DNA of 64,000 bases from assembly GCA_963827335.1 (NCBI GenBank), contig CAWHAP010000002.1, positions 124,001 through 188,000 of the forward strand, in the 5' to 3' direction. Both the position numbers and the translations under genes were made by a program. The notes under the pieces were generated by a model. That model was not told the origin of the DNA and did not search any database. It saw only the letters and a list, made by a program, of their open reading frames with translations. The stretch is from DASQMT01 sp963827335. GTDB taxonomy: Bacteria; Actinomycetota; Thermoleophilia; Solirubrobacterales; Solirubrobacteraceae. Below, piece after piece: positions 58,835 through 64,000 of the stretch (its first letter is position 1; each line of letters begins with the position of its first letter).

Positions 58835-60309
58835 GCCGGCCGCCCGGCGAGGACGTTGATGGTCTGGAACTCCGGGTCCGAGGCGCCGTGCAGGCGCGCG
58901 CCGCTGGCCGCGAGCTCGCGCAGGTAGGCGATCGTCGCGGCGGAGATCCGCTCGCCGGGCAGCAGGGCGGGGACGCCGGGCGGGTAGCTCGCGATCGACT
59001 CGCAGGAGATGCGGCCCACGGCGTCGTCGACGCCGACCTGCTCGGCGGCGCCGAGGAACGCCTCGCGCGGCGCGATCACGACCTCGTAGCCGAGCGACGC
59101 GGCGGGCGGGACGATCGGTGCGGTGGCCCCCGGCTCCGACAGCCGCTTGACGACCTCGTCGATGTCGCCGGCGAGGCGCCGCAGCGCCCTGGCGTCCTCG
59201 CCCAGGCCGACGACGAACACGACCGTCGCCTGCATCGGCAGCTCGGCGTGCACGTCGTAGGAGCGCCGCAGCGCATCGGCGATCTCGTAGCCGGTGCGGC
59301 CCGTCCCGCGCACGTCGAGCACGATCCGCAGCGGGTCGTAGCCCGCCACGCCCATGCGGCCCACCAGCGCCGCGTCGACCAGCGCGATCCCCGGGATCGT
59401 CACGAGCTTGGCCCGCGCGACCTCGATCCCCTCCAGCGTCTCGTGCAGCAGCTGCTCGCCGTGCAGCGCGAGCTGCCGGCGCGCACCGTCGAGCGAGGCC
59501 AGCAGCAGCGACGACGGGCTCGTGGAGCGCAGCAGCCGCAGGGCGCGCGCCACCGCCCCGGCGTCCACGCGCCCGCTGTGGCCGACGTGCAGCATCGCGC
59601 TCTGCGTCAGCGACCCCGCGATCTTGTGCGTGCTCGTGAGCATCGCGTCCGCGCCCTGCGACAGCGCGGTCGGCGGCAGCGCCTCGTGGAACCCGAAGTG
59701 CGGCCCCCACGCCTGATCGACGACCAGCGGCACGCCGGCGCCGTGCGCGACCTCCGCGCAGCCGGCCACGTCGGCCGCCATGCCGTAGTACGTCGGCGAC
59801 ACCAGGAACGCCGCCTCGGCGTCGGGCGCCGCCTGCAGCGCGGCCTCCAGCGCGGCCGGGGTCACGCAGTGCGTGATCCCCAGCTCGCCGTCGTACTCGG
59901 GCGCGACGAAGCTCGGCAGCCCGCCGCTCAGCACCAGCCCGTCGACGATCGAGGCGTGCGAGTTGCGCTGCGCGACGATCCGCGTGCCCAGCGGCGCCAG
60001 CGCGAGGCACAGCGCATGGTTGCCCTGCGTCGCCCCGTTCGTGAGGAAGAACGTGCGCGCCGCGCCGAACGCCTCGGCGGCCACCCGCTCGGCGCGCTCG
60101 TAGGGCGTCGGCGACGGCCCGAGGTCGATCCCCTGGATGTCCTGCGGGACGTCGGCGGCGAGCGCGTCGAGCCCGATCGCCTTGCGCACGCCGGGGTCGG
60201 CGCCCGGCCCGCCCTTGTGGCCGGGCACGTGGAAGCGCCCGGGCCCGCGGAACGCGTAGGCCAGGACGGCGTCGAGATAGGGCGCCATGGGTTGCTCCGA
60301 GGGCTCCAT
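58831..60309 (-). CDS. Orn/Lys/Arg decarboxylase-family PLP enzyme
   Basis: 492 residues from ATG 60309; ATG 60288 (MAPYLDAVLAY) is an alternative. Fold type I: RFHVPGHKGGPGADP near 30, TNGATQGNHALCL, and PLP Lys in TSTHKIAGSLTQSAML near 225; C-terminal domain ends in PPGVPALLPGERIS. Decarboxylates a basic amino acid to a polyamine precursor; which one is not clear. TAGGAT (minus strand, 60325-60320) ends 10 bases before the start. Coupled by overlap to the LQR-motif gene. Confidence 0.9.
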   Translation of the reverse strand: MEPSEQPMAPYLDAVLAYAFRGPGRFHVPGHKGGPGADPGVRKAIGLDALAADVPQDIQGIDLGPSPTPYERAERVAAEAFGAARTFFLTNGATQGNHALCLALAPLGTRIVAQRNSHASIVDGLVLSGGLPSFVAPEYDGELGITHCVTPAALEAALQAAPDAEAAFLVSPTYYGMAADVAGCAEVAHGAGVPLVVDQAWGPHFGFHEALPPTALSQGADAMLTSTHKIAGSLTQSAMLHVGHSGRVDAGAVARALRLLRSTSPSSLLLASLDGARRQLALHGEQLLHETLEGIEVARAKLVTIPGIALVDAALVGRMGVAGYDPLRIVLDVRGTGRTGYEIADALRRSYDVHAELPMQATVVFVVGLGEDARALRRLAGDIDEVVKRLSEPGATAPIVPPAASLGYEVVIAPREAFLGAAEQVGVDDAVGRISCESIASYPPGVPALLPGERISAATIAYLRELAASGARLHGASDPEFQTINVLAGRPA

Positions 60310-60408
60310 GCCGCGGGCGATCCTACGGGCGCGCGCCGGCCGTCCGCAATCGCGGGCGGCGGCGACGGCGGCGGTTTGCGCACGCGCCCGCCCGGCAAGG
60401 CCGAGGGC

Positions 60409-60987
60409 ATGGCTCCTCTCTCCGCGCCGCCCGTGCCGATCAGCCAGGCCGGGCGCGCCCTCCACGACATCGGACTCGCCGGCCTCCTGGGCGGCAACCT
60501 CTTCGGCCGGCTCGCGCTGCACCCGAGCGTGACCGAGATCCGCGACAAGCGCGAGCGCGGCAAGGTCGTCAACGCCGCCTGGCGCCGGTACGGCGCCATC
60601 AACTCGCTCTCGCTCCTGGCCGTCGCCGGCGGCTGGGCCGGCGCGCGCGCGGCCGAGGCCAGGCCGCGGCGGCTCACGCCGGCAGAGCGGCGCCTCGCCA
60701 CCGCGAAGGACGTGATGGTCGGCGTCGTCGCCGCGACCGGCCTCGCCACCGCGGCCCAGGGCGTCCGCTTCGCCCGCCAGGCCCCGGACGGCGCGGTGCC
60801 GCTCGACGACGGCGACCACGCCGCGGCCGAGGCCACCGACGCGCAGCGCCGGGCCAAGCGGCGCCTGAACGCGCTCGGGCTGGTCTCGCTCGCCGCCGAG
60901 GCCGGCCTCGTCGGCGTCAACGCCGCGCTCGGCCAGGAGGGGTTCCGCCGCCCGCCCCGCCGCGGTCGGCTGCTGCGCGCCCGCTGA
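60409..60987 (+). CDS. Predicted membrane protein, unknown function
   Basis: 192 residues from ATG 60409. Three or four moderately hydrophobic helices (GRALHDIGLAGLLGGNLFGRL, INSLSLLAVAGGWAGARA, VMVGVVAATGLATAAQG, LNALGLVSLAAEAGLVGVNA) and an Arg-rich C-terminus. No family recognised. It is divergent from the decarboxylase and convergent with the phoD-like gene 1 base away. Confidence 0.6.
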   Translation: MAPLSAPPVPISQAGRALHDIGLAGLLGGNLFGRLALHPSVTEIRDKRERGKVVNAAWRRYGAINSLSLLAVAGGWAGARAAEARPRRLTPAERRLATAKDVMVGVVAATGLATAAQGVRFARQAPDGAVPLDDGDHAAAEATDAQRRAKRRLNALGLVSLAAEAGLVGVNAALGQEGFRRPPRRGRLLRAR

Positions 60988-60988
60988 C

Positions 60989-62566
60989 CTAGAGCCCGTC
61001 CCGCACCCCGCCCGGCTTGCCGTTCTCGACGACGAAGCGCGCGATCGTCGCGGCGTCCGTGTCCGCCTTGGTGACGTCGGTGAGCCCGCGGAACTCGGCC
61101 GACCACACCCCGGGCTCGAGCGTGACCAGCACGTAGCCGCGGTGGTGGTCGTTGAACAGCTGGTGCGGGTTGCGCGCGCTGCCGCCGAACGTCGTGTTCG
61201 GCGGCGTCTGGCCCTCCGACGTGGCCGAGCTGCCCATGAACTCCGTGGCCACGGGCGCGCCGTCGAGGCTGCGGAAGCTCGGCGGGACGTTGCGGACCGC
61301 GTGCTCGTGGGCGTCGCCCGTGATCACCACGGTGTTGCGGAGCCGGTGCTCGGCGAGGAAGTCGAGCACCCCCTGCCGGTCGGCGACGTACCCGTCCCAG
61401 GTGTCGAAGCTGTGGCGCCGGGCGACGTTGGCGTTGCCCGTCGAGAACGGGGCGAAGCCGACCTGGTTGGCGACCACGTTCCATGCGCTGCCCGCACCCG
61501 TGAGGCCCTCGAAGAGCCAGTCGCGCTGGGTCGCGCCGAGGATGCCGCGGGTGTCCAGCAGAGCGCCCGGGCAGTAGCCGGCGTCGAGCTCCTCGGCGAG
61601 GCAGGCCTCGATCTGATTCGAGCGGTACTGGCGGGTGTCGAGCACGTGGAAGGTCGCCAGGTCGCCCCAGGCGGCGCGGCGGAACAGCGGCATGTCCTTG
61701 CCGACCGGCTTGCGCGCACGCGGCAGCGGCGAGTGCTCCCAGTAGGCCAGGTAGGCCGCCGCGCGCCGTGCCTCGACGGTCTCCAGCGGCTGGTCCGGCT
61801 CCAGGTCGAGGTCGGCGTAGTTGTCCTTGAACTCGTGGTCGTCCCACGTCATCAGGAACGGGAACGCCGCGTGCGCGTCCTGCAGTTGCGGGTCGGTCTT
61901 GTACTGCGCGTGCCGGGTCCGGTAGTCCTCGAGGGAGAAGAGCTCGCGCTGGGGCGCGTGGTCGCGGACCCGGAAGTCGCCGAGGCCCGGGCCCTCGTAG
62001 ATGTAGTCGCCGAGGTGCACGACGAGGTCGATGTCCTGGTCGGCGAGATCCGCGTACGCGCCGAAGAACCCGTTCGTGTAGTTCTGGCACGAGACGTACG
62101 CGAAGCGCAGCGTGCGCCTCGACCCCGGCGCCGGCGCCGTCCGCGTGCGGCCGATGCGGCTCTCCGACGCGCCCCACTTGAAGCGGTACCAGTAGTGGGT
62201 GTCCGGCGCCAGCCCTGCCGGCTCGACGTGCACGGTGAACGCCTCCAGCGGCAGCGCGTACGCGGCGCCGCGCCGGACGATGTGGCGGAAGCCCGCGTCG
62301 GCGGCCACCTCGTAGCGCACCCCGCGGACCTTCTGGAGCCGCCGGTCGTCGGGCCGCGGCGGCGGCGCCACCCGGGTCCACAGCACGACGCGGCTCGGCG
62401 TCGGGTCGCCCGACGCCACGCCCCAGGGGAAGGCGTCGCCCGACGCCGGCGCCGCCGCCGACCGCGCGGCGCGCCCGAGGAGCACGTACGCGGCCGTCGC
62501 CGAGCCGCCCGCGCGCAGCAGCGTGCGGCGGCTGATCCGTCCGTCCCAGTCACCCGTGAGTCCCAT
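60989..62566 (-). CDS. phoD: PhoD-like alkaline phosphatase
   Basis: 525 residues from ATG 62566. Twin-arginine signal near residues 10-35 (SRRTLLRAGG). Then a fibronectin-like N-terminal domain (FPWGVASGDPTPSRVVLWTRV) and the metallo-phosphoesterase core: FAYVSCQNYTNGFF, VVHLGDYIYEG, TWDDHEFKDNYAD, ITGDAHEH. PhoD enzymes are Ca/Fe dependent, secreted through Tat, and hydrolyse phosphodiesters and monoesters for phosphate supply. No Pho box searched; none evident. Confidence 0.93.
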   Translation of the reverse strand: MGLTGDWDGRISRRTLLRAGGSATAAYVLLGRAARSAAAPASGDAFPWGVASGDPTPSRVVLWTRVAPPPRPDDRRLQKVRGVRYEVAADAGFRHIVRRGAAYALPLEAFTVHVEPAGLAPDTHYWYRFKWGASESRIGRTRTAPAPGSRRTLRFAYVSCQNYTNGFFGAYADLADQDIDLVVHLGDYIYEGPGLGDFRVRDHAPQRELFSLEDYRTRHAQYKTDPQLQDAHAAFPFLMTWDDHEFKDNYADLDLEPDQPLETVEARRAAAYLAYWEHSPLPRARKPVGKDMPLFRRAAWGDLATFHVLDTRQYRSNQIEACLAEELDAGYCPGALLDTRGILGATQRDWLFEGLTGAGSAWNVVANQVGFAPFSTGNANVARRHSFDTWDGYVADRQGVLDFLAEHRLRNTVVITGDAHEHAVRNVPPSFRSLDGAPVATEFMGSSATSEGQTPPNTTFGGSARNPHQLFNDHHRGYVLVTLEPGVWSAEFRGLTDVTKADTDAATIARFVVENGKPGGVRDGL

Positions 62567-62634
62567 GGGGCGACCCTCACCGCCCCGCTGCGCCCGGGCA
62601 TTGCGCCAGCGGGGTGGACCCCGCTCCCCCTGCG

Positions 62635-63318
62635 CTAGGCGGGCTCGAGCAGGTCCGGCCGGCCCACGATGCCCTCCTCGAGCGCGCGCTGGGCGAGCGC
62701 GGCGCGCTTGCGGCGCTGCGGCAGGTCGGCCACGCCGAACATCTCGAAGAGGACGTGGAGGTGGAACTTCACCGTCTCCACGCTCAGGCTCAGCTCCTCG
62801 GCGAGCTCGCGATTGGACGGCGGCGTGGCGAAGCGCGTCGCCCCGAACGGGCGGCACAGCGCCACGAGCACGCGCCGCTGGGCGGGCGTGAGCGCCGGCG
62901 GCGCGCCGCGCGCGCCGGCCGCCGTGCTGTGGTCCCCGGCGGTCATCGGGGCGATGAAGGCGATCCGCGTCCGGCCGATGGCGAGCACGTCGCCGTGCCG
63001 CAGGGCGCGGCGGCCGAGCACCCGCTCGCCGTTCACGAACGAGCCGTTCCGCGAGCGCCCGTCGTCCACCAGCGTCCACACGTCGCCGATGCACTCGATG
63101 TCCGCGTGCGCACGCGAGACCTCCTCGTCCCAGTCGAGCGCGACGTCGCTCGCCGCCTGGCGGCCCACGGTCAGCGGCGAGCGCTCCGGGCTGAGCGCGA
63201 CGAGCCGCTGGCGGCCGTCGCCGTCGCGCAGCTCGAGGAACGGCGTGCCGCGGCGCTCGGCGGCGATCCGCTCCATGAGCTCGGCCGGCGTCGACTGGTG
63301 GAGGCGATGGACCGCCAT
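62635..63318 (-). CDS. FHA domain protein with LuxR-like HTH
   Basis: 227 residues from ATG 63318. Residues ~35-120 form an FHA phosphothreonine-binding domain (LTVGRQAASDVALD, VSRAHADIE, RNGSFVNGERV, HGDVLAIG). Residues ~150-225 are a GerE/LuxR-type helix-turn-helix (SNRELAEELSLSVETVKFHLHVLFEMFGV). The fusion suggests a regulator that reads a kinase-produced phospho-protein; no Ser/Thr kinase is in the window. TACATT ends 6 bases before the ATG on the minus strand. Confidence 0.85.
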   Translation of the reverse strand: MAVHRLHQSTPAELMERIAAERRGTPFLELRDGDGRQRLVALSPERSPLTVGRQAASDVALDWDEEVSRAHADIECIGDVWTLVDDGRSRNGSFVNGERVLGRRALRHGDVLAIGRTRIAFIAPMTAGDHSTAAGARGAPPALTPAQRRVLVALCRPFGATRFATPPSNRELAEELSLSVETVKFHLHVLFEMFGVADLPQRRKRAALAQRALEEGIVGRPDLLEPA

Positions 63319-63324
63319 GTCAGG

Positions 63325-63330
63325 AATGTA
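63325..63330 (-). promoter_or_regulatory. -10 hexamer of the FHA-HTH gene
   Basis: TACATT on the minus strand, 6 bases before ATG 63318; leaderless pattern. Confidence 0.5.
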
Positions 63331-63367
63331 GCCCCCTGTCCGGCGCGCGCGCAACGGTCAGGGACGC

Positions 63368-64000
63368 TCAGGGGTCGATCCGCGTCACGGTGTCGTCGGA
63401 GAGGCTCGTGACCCAGACATGTCCCGCGCCGGCCGCGAGCGCGTACGGCTCGGCATCCACCGGAACCCGGTGCCGCCGCGGATCGCGCCAGCCCCGCGTG
63501 CTCAGCGCGTCGACGCGATTGCGGGTCCGGCTCGCGACGAACAGCCGCCCGGCGGAGACGACGAGCCCGGCAGGGCTGCGGCCGACGCCGGCCGGCGGCG
63601 TCTCGCCGCGCGGCTCGGGATCGACGCGCACGACGGCGTCCCGCTCGGGGAGGCTCGCCCACAGGTGCCCGGCGCCGAACGCGAGGTGCTCGGCCTGCGC
63701 CCCGAGCCAGTTGACGTGCTCGGGCTCGCCGCCGGGCCGGACGCGGATCAGGCGCCGGTTGGCGAGCGCGAGCCAGGCGGCGTCGTCGCCGAGCGCGATG
63801 GCGAGCACGCCGTCGGGGAACGTGTGCGACCAGGGCACGCCCGTGCCGGAGCGCTCGTAGCGGTAGAGGGTGGCCGGCTGGTCGGGCGACCCGTCGCGCG
63901 CGACGACCCACAGCCCGCTCGGCCCGGCGGCGACCGCGACGGGCGGGCCCGGGACGCTGATGTGGGCCGCGGGGACGTCGTCGCCCGTGCGCGCGTCGAA
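63368..64000 (-). CDS. Beta-propeller protein (YVTN/Vgb-like), C-terminal part
   Basis: At least 211 residues; the frame is open to the right edge, so the start is outside the window. The visible part is four or five short repeats of the kind VAVAAGPSGLWVVARDG, LAIALGDDAAWLALANRRLIRV, LAFGAGHLWASLPERDAVVRVDP, LVVSAGRLFVASRTRNRVDAL and YALAAGAGHVWVTSLSDDTVTRID. Each is a propeller blade of the streptogramin-lyase/NHL-like class. It may be the C-terminal sensor of a larger kinase or regulator, and sits next to the FHA-HTH gene on the same strand, which supports a signalling link. Function not known. Confidence 0.65.
   Translation of the reverse strand, partial: FDARTGDDVPAAHISVPGPPVAVAAGPSGLWVVARDGSPDQPATLYRYERSGTGVPWSHTFPDGVLAIALGDDAAWLALANRRLIRVRPGGEPEHVNWLGAQAEHLAFGAGHLWASLPERDAVVRVDPEPRGETPPAGVGRSPAGLVVSAGRLFVASRTRNRVDALSTRGWRDPRRHRVPVDAEPYALAAGAGHVWVTSLSDDTVTRIDP

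Noticed and set aside
1..64000. CRISPR arrays, insertion sequences, prophage, replication origin
   Set aside because: No regularly spaced short repeats, transposase or phage genes, or DnaA-box clusters seen in the window.

Overview
The window is very GC-rich chromosomal DNA with many GTG starts, 4-bp ATGA/GTGA gene overlaps and strong third-position G/C. The order dxs-tlyA-nadK-recN, an F420-type LLM oxidoreductase, a MurR/RpiR regulator, pdxS-pdxT and a haloarchaeal-free, GC-rich coding style point to Actinomycetota, most likely class Thermoleophilia (Solirubrobacterales-like). That placement is inference from gene content and style; no 16S gene is present.

Layout. 1-4.9 kb: end of dxs, then tlyA, nadK, recN and a D-2-hydroxyacid dehydrogenase. 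5.0-7.0 kb: a divergent Nramp-like transporter coupled to a 32-residue membrane peptide, then a two-domain DNA-binding protein. 7.1-18.6 kb: housekeeping run pyrG, an M20 peptidase, a Nudix hydrolase, xerD, deoB, a metallopeptidase-like lipoprotein, mutM, glutaredoxin (opposite strand), recO, dgt, dnaG. 18.6-20.2 kb: a PH-domain membrane protein, a broken HTH-HNH gene, an odd tRNA-Asn with a terminator, and a small basic protein. 20.2-23.9 kb: a sulfate ABC importer operon preceded by a strong nested stem-loop. 23.9-28.6 kb (minus strand): LLM oxidoreductase, GNAT, glycosyltransferase; response regulator with HD-GYP phosphodiesterase; SDR. 28.7-34.6 kb: a HELNH protein, tRNA-Met, and two regulator/MFS divergent pairs (LysR/MFS and LacI/MFS, the second with a clear operator). 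34.6-39.8 kb: a secreted protein with a caspase-like dyad, an M20 deacylase, an RsbW-type kinase, gltD. 39.9-48.8 kb: one giant secreted multidomain protein (cupredoxin, ThuA, glucose/sorbosone dehydrogenase, seven PKD, CBM6-like, four laminin-G-like, second ThuA) interrupted by two single-base insertions. 48.9-64 kb: membrane/coiled-coil pair, gluQRS, rfbC, RpiR regulator, a promoter-like repeat family around a truncated TetR gene, SRPBCC protein, pdxST with a phosphatase, a Tat-exported sugar isomerase-like protein, a protein with an eCIS-type LQR-AGN-AV motif coupled to an Orn/Lys/Arg decarboxylase, PhoD phosphatase, an FHA-HTH regulator, and the end of a beta-propeller protein.

How it works together. 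Most genes sit in short coupled operons. At least ten genes carry a TANNNT hexamer 6-8 bases before the start codon, which suggests leaderless transcription is usual here; genes with a clear Shine-Dalgarno (sulfate-binding protein, gltD, the caspase-like protein, the Nramp-like gene) are the exception. The regulated accessory part is dominated by transport (sulfate, MFS) and secreted carbohydrate/copper/PKD proteins.

No insertion sequence, prophage, CRISPR array or replication origin was seen. Several reading-frame breaks are single-base insertions, so sequence error has to be kept in mind for the HNH gene, the tRNA-Asn and the giant protein.
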